The position numbers and the translations under genes were made by a program. Under the pieces are notes generated by a model. The model searched no databases. It had not been told where the DNA came from and saw nothing but the letters and a program-made list of their open reading frames with translations. A stretch of DNA of 64,000 nt from Flavobacteriales bacterium (GTDB lineage: Bacteria; Bacteroidota; Bacteroidia; Flavobacteriales_F; PHOS-HE28): the NCBI GenBank assembly GCA_016715995.1, contig JADJXF010000022.1, forward strand, positions 1 to 64,000, given 5' to 3'. This document shows, piece after piece, positions 36,501 to 42,986 of the stretch; the stretch's first letter is position 1, and every line of letters begins with the position of its first letter.

Positions 36501-37281
36501 CCGGGTTGATCTGCACGGCATTGGCTCCACCGCCGGTCACCACCGGCTGTGTGGCGCTGTAGCCCGCATTGTAGGGAATGTTCGTTCCGCCGGAACCCAA
36601 TGCATTCACGAGCGCGAAGGCAAGGGAGTCGCCATCCACGTCGTTGAAGCCATGGTTGTAGCTCACCGGCTGGCCCACGCAGCCGAAGGCCGTTGGGGTG
36701 TTCAGGAAGGCCGGGGAGTTGTTGCAGGGGGTTACCGTCTGCCGAAGGTTGGCGTACAGGTACAAGTTGCGGTTGCCGGGATTGTTCAGCGAGGTGATCG
36801 CGTTGTTGCGGCAGCACAGGTCCCAGTCTATGACCCAGTCGGTGCCGCAAGCCGCGTATGCGGAGAGGTTCACCGTGGCGCTGTACCGATAGCGCTCGAT
36901 GCCATAGGGGGCGTTGGGATCCGAGCATCGGTCTGCCGCTCCGAAGCAAAGCGGGGTCACCACATCCACTCCATCCAGGCTGAAGCAGGGGTTCAGCGTG
37001 ATGTTCCCGCAAGCTGTGCTTCGCAAACGGAACTGACGGCCGTTGCTGCAGTTGGTGGGTGCGGCAACGCCGTTGCAGTCGCGGTAGAAGTTCAACCGCA
37101 CCCGGTAGATGCCATTTCCGATGCACTCATAAGTGAGTTCCCCGCCCATGGCATGGGTGGCGTGGGCCTCGCTCTGCCAAAGCAGGATCGCCGAGAAGGC
37201 GATGAGCGCAGTGCGGAAGAGGTGGGTCAGTGCGTTGCTCATTCGGAGCAACGCGGCGGTGGGGCGTAGTGATTCCGTCAT
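27532..37281 (-). CDS. Giant T9SS type B adhesin with 31 Ig-like repeats (SprB-like)
   Basis: About 3,249 aa if translation begins at ATG 37281; ATG 37242 gives a more standard signal peptide, MSNALTHLFRTALIAFSA..EAHA. Region 1, about 390 residues (to ~36046), is a module with CCRN, GCVGQPVSY, GTITFTP and DNACPLVG landmarks, shared with the gene at 49956. Region 2 is 31 repeats of about 88 residues starting AxAGPDQxLCTP, with TGTWTLVSGTG, DPNDPNT, VTGL and a second Cys in NGPC. Region 3 is the type B sorting domain (IPDAFSPNGDGTND, FNRWGNKVYE). It leads the operon with sprF and a PorE-like gene. It probably forms surface filaments for adhesion or gliding. Confidence 0.93.
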   Translation of the reverse strand: MTESLRPTAALLRMSNALTHLFRTALIAFSAILLWQSEAHATHAMGGELTYECIGNGIYRVRLNFYRDCNGVAAPTNCSNGRQFRLRSTACGNITLNPCFSLDGVDVVTPLCFGAADRCSDPNAPYGIERYRYSATVNLSAYAACGTDWVIDWDLCCRNNAITSLNNPGNRNLYLYANLRQTVTPCNNSPAFLNTPTAFGCVGQPVSYNHGFNDVDGDSLAFALVNALGSGGTNIPYNAGYSATQPVVTGGGANAVQINPVTGTITFTPSIQQFAVVTVRVREYRNGVLIGELIRDVQFAIIACNNALPQVSGVNGTGSYTYETCAGVPFCFTVNSSDANAGQTVTMTWNSGIAGATFTTTGGPLPVGTFCWTPTAASIGQNLFSVNVQDNACPLVGTNQFGFAVQVTPPFTPANAGPDQSVCGTTATLAGQLPWPVQGTWSVVNGTGAFANANSPTSAVSGLSTGTNTFRWTVNYGVCGTTSDDVVITSFNPAQPAANAGPDQSICLPSTSTTLAANTAAAPATGTWTLVSGTGAFASANSPNTSVTGLSVGANTFRWTINNGPCGAPTNDQVTVFVFSNAQPAANAGPDQQLCAPTTSTSLAGNAVIFPATGTWTVVNGTGAFANANSPTTTVNGLSIGVNTLRWTISNGPCVPPSSLDDVVITVFNPASPNANAGPDQEVCSSSTTLAGNAPSAPATGTWTVVSGTGTFANANSPTSGVSGLAFGTNVFQWTLSNGPCANGITSDQVTITRFDPNTPVANAGSDQDLCTVNGTGLASTTMAASATVFPATGAWSIIGGPAGAVITNPASATTTVTNLAVGTHTLRWTVNNGPCVPPTSSDDVVIRVFDRNAAVANAGPNQNLCAPVASVTLAANTPTAPATGNWTVVSGAGSFANAGLPNTTVTGMALGVNVYRWTTNNGPCPGAITSDDVQITLFDAAVATASAGPDQSLCGASSTVMAGNAVAAPAVGTWTVVSGTAVISNPNNASTAITGLVTGSVTLRWTVNNGPCGTTSDDVVILNYDPNNPVANAGPDQEICVPVAPNSVFMNASTVTFPAIGTWSIVSGPAGATITNANSPTTQIGNLAVGTHVFRWTVDNGPCPTGITSDDVVVRVFDFGNPLANAGPDQSLCATDGTATMAGSSIIAPAIGTWTLVSGTGTITSPTSPTTTVTGLQVGENIFQWTVSNGPCSGITTDQMSIFIYDPNNPLASAGPNQAFCTPVTSTTMQGSAVTFPAQGTWSQSQGPLATIGNPNSPTTAITGIQVGVSEFTWTVTNGPCPNGVTSSTMTITLADGDAQAADAGPDQSVCGTGSTVVMAANAPTGVATASWSVVVGTANFSSVTSPTATVSNLSIGLNTLRWSIDNGACGITSDLVDIYVYDPTNPVANAGPDQQLCTPVTSAVLTGSSLIFPAVGTWTLISGSGTVASANTPSTGVSGLSVGANVFQWTVNNGACPSPITTDQVTVFVYDDTAPVANAGPDVDVCTPTNSVSMSANSPVGVAVGTWTLTGGPGGIITDANNPNTTITNLPVGTHTFAWTIVNGNCATTTDEVTIRVFNALNPVANAGNDQQLCLPATTTTLQGSNVISPATGTWTLVAGTGTPTNPSNPNSFVTGLTVGENIFQWTVSNGPCANPLTTDQVSIFVFDDTQADADAGADIEICTPESEVTLAGNPVIFPADGFWFQVSGFGTITDPSDPNTTVTGLPVGEHIFQWNISNGPCGSTDDQVNVRVYDGSNPVADAGPDQELCTPQVSTTMAGSSLIFPATGQWTLISGQGTIVSPGSPTTAITDMGVGENVFEWTVFNGPCNAPTADRVSIFVFDEDNADADAGQDQDLCTPTNITTLFGNTPIFPASGTWTLVSGFGVITSPTSPVTTVTDLAVGINVFRWTVSNGPCPNGLTQDEVTIYLYDLNNPAANAGPDQSLCTPQTSTNLEGNAPTVPAIGTWTLINGQAIIGDPNDPNTLVTNLGVGENIFQWTMDNGPCETTGSSDLVSIFVYLDENPDANAGPDQELCTPNVTSTTLQGSSVTFPAVGTWTLVSGTGTIANPNDPNTVVFDLEIGESIFEWTVDNGPCANGITTDQVSIQVFDENNPSANAGVDQSLCTSDGTTAQLSGSPVTFPAIGTWTLVSGQGVFTDPNDPNTTITDLGVGVIVCEWTVDNGACPNGLTSDQMVITLFDENNPEADAGPDQELCTPTGTTASTNLQGSAIIFPATGTWSVVSGTGTVINANDAASAVTGLEVGEHIFEWTVSNGPCDPSFTTDIVTILVFDENNLDADAGPDQQVCTPETSATMEGSAIIFPAVGTWTLISGSGDIADPNDPNTEITNLGLGVNEFQWEVYNGSCANSLTSDIMTITLFDAQAPTADAGPDQELCFPDDVATITGNAPVGAALGNWTIVSGAGVITDPSSPVTTVTDLEVGETIVRWTITSGICVTTDDEVSIFVFDPNNPPAFAGLDQELCVPQDSVFMAGSSLIFPAQGTWTTITGTGVPVNPNDPLTLIETLSIGVNTFEWSVYNGPCGSSTDQVTIILYDDTTAAANAGPDIEICLPITEAFLQGVQPPAPADGTWTLIAGTGIIADPNDPNTQVTGLSQGTNVFVWTLEWDPCPNNGILTDTMEVRVYNPNAPLADAGPDQSLCTPVDQTTMAGNTPEIPGVGTWTQVLGDPATIVSPNDPASVISGLGVGSYQFVWEIYNGICGFGPPSRDTVQVDIFDGEAPPAQAGNDISWCTPTNSAVLIANDPVFPATGTWTSLSGTGDIADPSDPNTAVFNLGVGQHDFLWTIDNGACGSSSDQISVFIYDGDQAAANAGPDQELCTPTTSTTLAANSVTFPGSGQWSVTAGTGVFADASNPNTGVSGLSIGTNTFRWTITNGPCGDTQDEVTITVFNENHPVANAGADQELCTPTSTTTLQGSAVTFPATGTWVFVTGSATISNANNPGAALSGLNVGTYVLQWVVDNGPCGITTDQVTIEVFDGNAAPAAAGPDQSFCTPIPDPVSMMASAVASPGVGTWTIVSGQATIIEPNDPFTVITGLGLGANVFQWTVDNGACGSSSDQATIMVYDHTVPAADAGPSQQFCQDVSTTTLAAVPATSTAGGSWSLLSGSGNVEQPGSPNTTVTGLVLGYNVFLWTVDNGDCGTTTDTMTVYIKDCLTINIPDAFSPNGDGTNDLFEITNIESYPENTFQVFNRWGNKVYEAKPYTNKWDGTSQFGSAFKEGLPESTYYYILDLGNGSDAYTGFIYLRR
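27815..36045 (-). repeat. Array of 31 coding repeats, about 265 bp each
   Basis: Counting AxAGPDQ-type starts gives 31 units from about 36045 down to 27815. Conserved DNA words such as GTGCAGAGCTCCTGATC recur in many units. Later units are richer in DPNDPNT; earlier ones have NANSPTT. Such arrays change length by recombination and are prone to assembly collapse. Confidence 0.85.
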
Positions 37282-37756
37282 GTACCGGCCGGCTAGGTGG
37301 CCCCTTCCGCTTCCACGCTGGTCACGGAACGCATGAGTGCTTGCGTTCCGGCGAATCGCCGTTGGCCTTGTCCATCGGCGGGGGAAGTCGGCTGATGAAC
37401 GCGGCCTGTATCGAGCAATCCGCACGCGGAGCGGTCAGGTGCCGGGCAAACCTATCCGCGACCTCACCCTTGGCTTCCCAAGGCATTTCCCACTTCTCAA
37501 CACGGCCATGTGTGCCGCACGCTTGACTTGACCTTTCACACGGCAGCGGAACATCACTATCAGCGCCGTCCCGGGAACGCGCATGCAACAGCCGATGACG
37601 GAGCCCTCGTCCCTTCAGGGATGACGCATTCACCCATCATCATCCTCCGCACGTTCTTCGCACGGCCAGGCGTCACGCTATTGATGAAGAATGTGCGCGC
37701 AGAGGCTTGTTCACTTCAATCGAACGAATAGCTTTCGGAGCACTAAACCCCACCCC
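37282..37756. other. Intergenic region between the adhesin and subtilase
   Basis: This 475-bp divergent region has no gene I trust. Short ORFs here lack signal peptides or known motifs. It holds the subtilase promoter (37706-37736). No comparable TAnnTTTG box was found for the adhesin start. Confidence 0.5.
37706..37736 (+). promoter_or_regulatory. Bacteroidota-type promoter for the subtilase lipoprotein
   Basis: CTTG at 37706-37709, a 19-nt spacer, then TAGCTTTC at 37729-37736. This matches the TTTG-N19-TAnnTTTG layout of Bacteroidota sigma factor promoters. The box ends 20 nt before ATG 37757. Confidence 0.65.
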
Positions 37757-39301
37757 ATGCACCGCCTCACCGCACTCGTTCTTCTGATTCTTCTCGTTGC
37801 CGCCTGCCGACGCGAACAATTGACCGATGCAGTCACACCGCAGGGTCCGATCCTTCAGGAGCGCCAAGATCCTTTACCTATGCCGCAAGGCGATCCGCTC
37901 GCGCAGGACGACTTGGACCGGCTCGTGGTGCGCACGCTGGAAGAGCGGAACGATTTCAGATGGGAATGGATGGACCTGCACGTGTTGTGGAGCGCCGTTC
38001 AGTACAACGACCATAGCCTCGCCATCGGCTATCAGCCTGCCGGAGCAACAGGTGTCGACGACATCCTGCATGAAGTTGATATTCGGAGCGGCGCGTGGAA
38101 GGACGTGCATGACGCGCTGCTGGAGCGCATCATCGCCCTGCTGAATCAGGACCGTGCGGATGACCTGATCACGCTCGATGATATCCTGGTGGAGGACGAC
38201 CCGGCCCTGCCGATCATCACGCTCCGGCTCACGGACAAGCGTGTGATCACGTGGCTGCGGAACCTGCGCAACGTGCGCTATGTGGAACCATTGGATTACT
38301 GGCCGGCATTTGCCGATGAGCAGCGCAGCACCAGCGGATGCAGCCCATCCACCACGGCCGTGAATGCCGCCGATGTATCCACGATCACCCCGAATGCCCG
38401 CTTGCCCTGGAACTTCAACAACCACGGCATTCCGGCGGCATGGAGCAACGCCACAGGGTCGGGCATCACTGTGGGCGTCATCGATGCTGGCATCAGCGCC
38501 ACTCAGCCTCTCATCGGCTCGGACTTCAACAACGGCGAAAGCAACGTGGGCCGGACCATTGCGGCGGGCTACACGTTCGGCAACTCGGCCATGAGCACCT
38601 GCACGCATGGCACCAGCATGGCAGGCCAGGCCGTTGGCCCGCGCAATGTGAGTGGGGCCACCACGGGGGTGGCCTACCGTAGCAACCTCCGATTCATCCG
38701 TGCGTGTGAGGATGTGGTGCTGAATCTGAGCAGCGAGCGCACCGGCGTCAAGAACGCCTTGGTGGCGCTCGGGAATGACAACAGCATCCGCGTGATCAGC
38801 ATGAGCATTGGCACACCTTTCAGCAGCAGCGTGCTCACCGATGGCGTTAACTATGCCTACGGCAAAGGGAAGATGATCATGGCTGCCGCAGGCACGAGTT
38901 TCAGTTGGACGAGCTGGTGGGGCGTGATCTATCCGGCAGCGCTGAGCAAGTGCGTTGCTGTCACTGGCGTGAAGGAGAATGGCAGCAAATGCGGCAGTTG
39001 CCATGACGGCAGCCAAGTGGACCTCACCATATGCATGGAACGCAACGCGAGCAGTTCCCGCAACTCGCTCAGCCTGCCTGCCAGCGGAACCGCGCCCACC
39101 TACATAGGTGGCAGCAGCAGCGCGACGGCAACAGCGGCGGGCATCGCGGCGCTCGTTTGGAGCGCGAGGCCATCCGCGACACGTGAACAAGTGCTGCAAT
39201 GCCTCACCAGCACGGCGCAGTTCGCCAACGCGCCAAGCAGCACCAAGGGCTACGGCAATATCAACGCGGCCGCCGCTGTGAATTGCGCCTTGGCACCATG
39301 A
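37757..39301 (+). CDS. S8 family (subtilisin-like) serine protease, lipoprotein
   Basis: The 514-aa protein has a short hydrophobic start and lipobox LVAAC (Cys about 17), so it is envelope-anchored. After a pro-region of ~170 residues the subtilase core carries Asp in VGVIDAGIS, His in CTHGTSMAGQAVG, the oxyanion Asn region MIMAAAGTSFSW (the usual Asn is replaced by Thr/Ser-rich sequence) and Ser in GGSSSATATAAGIAAL. The usual G-T-S-x-A-x-P is altered to GSSSATATA. Two or more Cys pairs may form disulfides (CTHGTS, CGSCHDG). ATG 37757 is chosen from the signal peptide and promoter. Confidence 0.85.
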   Translation: MHRLTALVLLILLVAACRREQLTDAVTPQGPILQERQDPLPMPQGDPLAQDDLDRLVVRTLEERNDFRWEWMDLHVLWSAVQYNDHSLAIGYQPAGATGVDDILHEVDIRSGAWKDVHDALLERIIALLNQDRADDLITLDDILVEDDPALPIITLRLTDKRVITWLRNLRNVRYVEPLDYWPAFADEQRSTSGCSPSTTAVNAADVSTITPNARLPWNFNNHGIPAAWSNATGSGITVGVIDAGISATQPLIGSDFNNGESNVGRTIAAGYTFGNSAMSTCTHGTSMAGQAVGPRNVSGATTGVAYRSNLRFIRACEDVVLNLSSERTGVKNALVALGNDNSIRVISMSIGTPFSSSVLTDGVNYAYGKGKMIMAAAGTSFSWTSWWGVIYPAALSKCVAVTGVKENGSKCGSCHDGSQVDLTICMERNASSSRNSLSLPASGTAPTYIGGSSSATATAAGIAALVWSARPSATREQVLQCLTSTAQFANAPSSTKGYGNINAAAAVNCALAP

Positions 39302-39413
39302 TCTGACCTAATGCTCCAGCCGACGTTGGCCGCAGCGGCCCGCGTCCAGGACGCTCCGGTGGCTGCACGGCCGACACCGTTGGCCGAGCCATCCATACCA
39401 TTCAACGTATTTT

Positions 39414-39429
39414 TTAGTTGTTCAACTAA
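39414..39429. promoter_or_regulatory. Probable BlaI-type operator
   Basis: The perfect palindrome TTAGTTG-TT-CAACTAA lies 21 bp before the repressor ATG. A further half-site TTAGTTAA follows at 39434-39441. It stands out as AT-rich in a GC-rich genome and overlaps the expected promoter, as for BlaI/MecI autorepression. Confidence 0.7.
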
Positions 39430-39450
39430 TTTCTTAGTTAATATTGGTCA

Positions 39451-39819
39451 ATGGAGCGATTGACCAAGGCGGAGGAACAGGTAATGCAGGTGCTCTGGCG
39501 GCTCGGGCCGTCCTTCGTGAAGGATGTCACGGCGGCCATGCCCAAGCCCAAGCCGGCTTTGACCACAGTGAGCACCATCGTGCGGATACTGGAGGAGAAA
39601 GGCTTCGTCGGACACGAGGCCTTTGGCCGGAGCCACCGCTACTTCGCACGTGTGACCAAGGAGGTTTATGGTAGCCGTTCGATGAAGCGACTGCTCCAGG
39701 ACTATTTCTCCGGATCCCCAGGCAACCTCCTCTCCTTCTTCATCGAACGCGAGGATCTGAACGCGCAGGAATTGGACGAGCTGCTCCGATTGATAAAGCA
39801 ACGGAAACAACACGAATGA
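39451..39819 (+). CDS. BlaI/MecI/CopY-family transcriptional repressor
   Basis: The 122-aa winged-helix repressor. RLTKAEEQVMQVLWRLG is the classic family opening, PALTTVSTIVRILEEKGFV is the recognition helix, and GRSHRYFARV is the wing. The C-terminal helices dimerise; in the family, cleavage here by the partner M56 protease ends repression. The stop overlaps the next gene's start by 4 bp (ATGA), so it is co-translated with its antirepressor. It probably represses its own operon via the palindrome at 39414-39429. Confidence 0.93.
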   Translation: MERLTKAEEQVMQVLWRLGPSFVKDVTAAMPKPKPALTTVSTIVRILEEKGFVGHEAFGRSHRYFARVTKEVYGSRSMKRLLQDYFSGSPGNLLSFFIEREDLNAQELDELLRLIKQRKQHE

Positions 39820-40955
39820 TGGAACCGATCATCTGGTATCTGAAGGCGAATGCCACGATGGCCATCCTGCTCGGCGCTTACCTCATTGCCCTGCGCAAGG
39901 AAACCTGGTTCGCGGCGAGGCGCGCGTGGCTCCTGGCGATGGCGTTCCTGTCCTTGACGCTGCCACTCCTGTCGTTCCCAACCGGATCAGCACCTGCGCT
40001 TCCCTTCACCCTGCCTGCATTCACCATGAGTCCGGAGCTTGCCTCAACCAGCGTCGGATTCCCTTGGCTCAAGGCTTTGGTCTTGTTGCATGCACTCGTG
40101 TCAGTGATGCTCATCGCACGGTTAGTCATGCGATTCATCAATGCCCTTCACCGTATTCAAGCGGGTTCACATGAGGCTGCCTCCTTCTTCAATCGCATCC
40201 ATCTGCCCTCCGCGATCAACGAACGCGACCGAGCGGCCGTGCTGGCGCACGAGCATGCACATGCTCGACAGGGCCATTCCTTTGATGTGCTCGCGTTCGA
40301 GCTTCTGTCGGCACTCTGCTGGAGCAACCCGCTCTGGCGCCGTGCCGTGCACGAGCTAAGGTTGGTGCACGAGCACCTGGCTGACGCGGCGGCTGCGCCA
40401 TCTTCAGCGGATTATCCGGAACTGCTCATCGCACGCGCAATGCGGGTCTCCACTAGCGCGCTGCATCACGGATTCAACCAGTCTAACCTCAAAACACGAT
40501 TGCTCATGTTGCAGAACAAGCGTTCACCCAAACGGGCGATGCCCAAATTGCTCTGGTTCGCGCCGGCTCTCCTGCTGGCCACTGCGCTCACTTCCGCCGA
40601 AGTGCTTCCCCCTGCCGGCCGACCGGCGGATGCCGTTGCCTTTGCTGGCGGTGGCCGACCCGCTGAATTCCCTGGTGGCATGGATGCACTGATGCGCTTC
40701 CTGTCGGCCACAATCGTTTACCCTGAGCGCGCGGTGAAGGAGGGCGTGGAAGGAACATTGCATGTTTCCTTCACCATCAACGCCAGCGGGAAAGTGTCGC
40801 ATGCTACGGTGAAACGTGGCATTCGGGAAGACTTGGATAAGGAAGGACTGCGCGTGGTGAATGCCATGCCGGATTGGAAACCCGCCGTCGCCAACGGCAA
40901 GTCCGTCGATTCGGAAATGACACTGCCGATCACTTTCAAGCTGCCCGTCAAGTAG
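39816..40955 (+). CDS. BlaR1-like M56 metallopeptidase with TonB C-terminal domain
   Basis: The 379-aa inner-membrane protein has transmembrane segments near residues 10-30, 35-55 and 85-105. The zinc motif HEHAHARQGH (HExxH) and the downstream Glu in LVHEHLADAAA follow, then a membrane segment (LLWFAPALLLATALTSAEVL). Instead of a beta-lactam sensor, the periplasmic end is a TonB C-terminal fold (FPGGMDALMRFLSATIVYPERAVKEG ... VSFTINASGKVSHATVKRG). It should cleave the BlaI-like repressor on receiving an envelope signal. The inducer is unknown and probably not a penicillin. An ATGA overlap joins the pair. Confidence 0.88.
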   Translation: MMEPIIWYLKANATMAILLGAYLIALRKETWFAARRAWLLAMAFLSLTLPLLSFPTGSAPALPFTLPAFTMSPELASTSVGFPWLKALVLLHALVSVMLIARLVMRFINALHRIQAGSHEAASFFNRIHLPSAINERDRAAVLAHEHAHARQGHSFDVLAFELLSALCWSNPLWRRAVHELRLVHEHLADAAAAPSSADYPELLIARAMRVSTSALHHGFNQSNLKTRLLMLQNKRSPKRAMPKLLWFAPALLLATALTSAEVLPPAGRPADAVAFAGGGRPAEFPGGMDALMRFLSATIVYPERAVKEGVEGTLHVSFTINASGKVSHATVKRGIREDLDKEGLRVVNAMPDWKPAVANGKSVDSEMTLPITFKLPVK

Positions 40956-41018
40956 GTGGCATGGAGGTCATTGATCAACGTCAGGTGAATTGTGGGCCGG
41001 GGTCTCGAACTTGGCGCC

Positions 41019-41849
41019 ATGATGGTTCCGAATCGCCTGCAACGCATCTTCCACCCAACGAACCTGGAGGCGGAGTCTGAAAGCGCCTTCCTGCACGCGC
41101 TGCGCCTGGCAGTGGCGGGTCCGGCTACCCTCACGGTGCTGCATGTTGGCGCGAAGGCCGATCTCTCCATGGGTGCCTTGCCGCACGTTCGGAGCACCCT
41201 GCGCAAATGGGGAATCATCGAGCGGGAGAACGGGTCCGATGAGCTGAGCGCGAGAGGCATCGGTGTTCGGAAGGTGCTCGCCACCGGGGATCCCTTGCAG
41301 GCCTGTTTGGAGCACCTCACGGAGCATCAGACCGACTTGGTTGTGCTGCATACCCACCAGCGTGAAGGGCGCATGGCGTGGTTCCACGGCCGCGTGGCAG
41401 AGCCTATGGCGCGGGAAGCCCGACTGCCCACCTTGATCGTGCCGGGGCGTGCGAAGGGATTCGTGGACGCCACGACCGGTGCGCTGAAGCTGCATCGCGT
41501 GCTCGTCCCGATCGCCTCGATGCCGTCCGCTGCTGATGCAATCGCCTTGGCCGGATGGGTGGCCGATGTGTTGAAGGCCGATCACGGACGGTTCACGCTT
41601 CTTCACGTCGGCTCGGGGGGTCATGCCCCCCAGGTGCATCCTCCAAAACGGCCGGGTTGGGAATGGACCATGACGCTGCGCGATGGCGACGTGGTGCAGG
41701 AGATTGTTCGCGCGGAAAAGGAACTTCGACCGGACTTGGTGGTGATGACCACCAAGGGCCACGACGGTTTCCTCGATGCGCTGCGCGGCAGCCACACCGA
41801 ACGGGTGCTCCGCCAGATTGATTGTCCCATGCTCACCGCCGTGGCCTGA
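41019..41849 (+). CDS. Universal stress protein, tandem UspA domains
   Basis: The 276-aa cytoplasmic protein has two UspA-like domains. Domain 1 runs from RIFHPTNLEAES to LPTLIVPG; domain 2 runs from HRVLVPIASMPSA to RQIDCPMLTAVA. Each ends in the usual V-P or C-P strand after a G-R-M-A or G-F-L-D-A-type turn. The ATP-binding G-2x-G-9x-G-(S/T) motif is weakly kept: SHTERVL is present, but the glycines are sparse. Expression is usually tied to stasis or stress. ATG 41019 is followed immediately by a second ATG at 41022. Confidence 0.85.
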   Translation: MMVPNRLQRIFHPTNLEAESESAFLHALRLAVAGPATLTVLHVGAKADLSMGALPHVRSTLRKWGIIERENGSDELSARGIGVRKVLATGDPLQACLEHLTEHQTDLVVLHTHQREGRMAWFHGRVAEPMAREARLPTLIVPGRAKGFVDATTGALKLHRVLVPIASMPSAADAIALAGWVADVLKADHGRFTLLHVGSGGHAPQVHPPKRPGWEWTMTLRDGDVVQEIVRAEKELRPDLVVMTTKGHDGFLDALRGSHTERVLRQIDCPMLTAVA

Positions 41850-41907
41850 GTCCCGGCTGCCAAGCCCCGGTACGATCATTGCAGACCAATATTCGAAACC
41901 CCACGCC

Positions 41908-42870
41908 ATGAAGACCCTGCTGCTCATCGGTACCATCATTATCCATGGTCACGCCTTCGCCCAACCCCAGCAATCGGATAGCACCGGTCTGGCCGGCGAC
42001 CATTTCAGCCTGCGCGGCGCATTGGAGATGTTCCGCCAATCCAGCGACCTGGAATCCTTCGAGCGGTCATTGAACGCCGAGGAACAGCGCGTAAACAACC
42101 TTGACCTCGATGGGAACGGGAAGGTGGATTACGTGCATGTGCGCACGCATGCCGATGGCGATGCTCGTGTGATTGTACTGCAAGTGGCCTTAGGCACGGA
42201 AGACCTCCAGGACGTGGCGGCCATTGAGATGGAGAAGACGGGCGAGGGCGTGGTGCTGGTGCAGATCCGGGGCGATGAGGTGCTCTATCCCGAGAACACC
42301 ATCGTGGAACCGATGGAAGAGGCCAAGGAGAATGGGGGCAAGCGTGGCGGACCCTCTATGGCACCAATGCAGGTCACGGTATGGATGAATGTATGGGCCT
42401 GGCCATCGGTGCAGTGGTGCTACGGGCCCATGTGGTGGGAGTGGTCATCGCCGTGGTATTGGGGCTATTACCCGCCGTGGTATCGGCCATGGAGCCCTTG
42501 GGGCTGGAGCGTGTGGTGGGGCTACCCGAGGCCTTACTGGGGCTGGTACCATCACGCACCTTACTGCCGCGTGACACATGCGCACAGCGTGTACGCGCAT
42601 CGCCGCAGCATATCGGCCACGGTGCAGCGTCGCGATGACGTGAGGCGGCAGATGCGGCCTGCCACCCAGGACGCGCGGCCCGGTGATAAGGGGGCAATCG
42701 AAAAGGACGAACGGAACAAACAGCCTGTCCGCAAGCCTGAGAAAGCGCCCGCTACGAAACCCGTGAGGAAGCCTACCGAACGCACTGCTCCACCGAAGCA
42801 GCCGCAGCGCACCGCACCGCCTTCCAAACCACCTACCCGGCAACCGGGCCGGGCACCGGGCAAGCGTTGA
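41908..42870 (+). CDS. Secreted W/Y-rich protein with EF-hand-like loop
   Basis: The 320-aa protein starts at ATG 41908 with signal peptide MKTLLLIGTIIIHGHAFAQ. An N-terminal domain includes NLDLDGNGKVDYVHVR, an EF-hand or dockerin-like Ca loop. A roughly 60-residue segment (about residues 155-215) follows with 17 Trp plus many Tyr and Pro (WYWGYYPPWYRPWSPWGW). The C-terminal tail of ~95 residues is rich in Lys, Arg, Pro, Thr and Gln, such as KPEKAPATKPVRKPTER. No T9SS tail is seen. I do not recognise the family by name. An aromatic block plus basic tail suggests binding to polymers or membranes. Confidence 0.82.
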   Translation: MKTLLLIGTIIIHGHAFAQPQQSDSTGLAGDHFSLRGALEMFRQSSDLESFERSLNAEEQRVNNLDLDGNGKVDYVHVRTHADGDARVIVLQVALGTEDLQDVAAIEMEKTGEGVVLVQIRGDEVLYPENTIVEPMEEAKENGGKRGGPSMAPMQVTVWMNVWAWPSVQWCYGPMWWEWSSPWYWGYYPPWYRPWSPWGWSVWWGYPRPYWGWYHHAPYCRVTHAHSVYAHRRSISATVQRRDDVRRQMRPATQDARPGDKGAIEKDERNKQPVRKPEKAPATKPVRKPTERTAPPKQPQRTAPPSKPPTRQPGRAPGKR

Positions 42871-42986
42871 ACACCCATTTCGATCGTGGCGCATTCTTGT
42901 TTGATGCGCGCGCTTTCTTTGGTTGGCCGTGAGAGGAGGATCAAACCACTACCGAGCGTCGCGGTCCTAGGCCTACATTCCACGTT

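Noticed and set aside
37510..37731. 73-aa plus-strand ORF before the subtilase gene
   Set aside because: No signal peptide or motif and it overlaps the promoter; likely chance.
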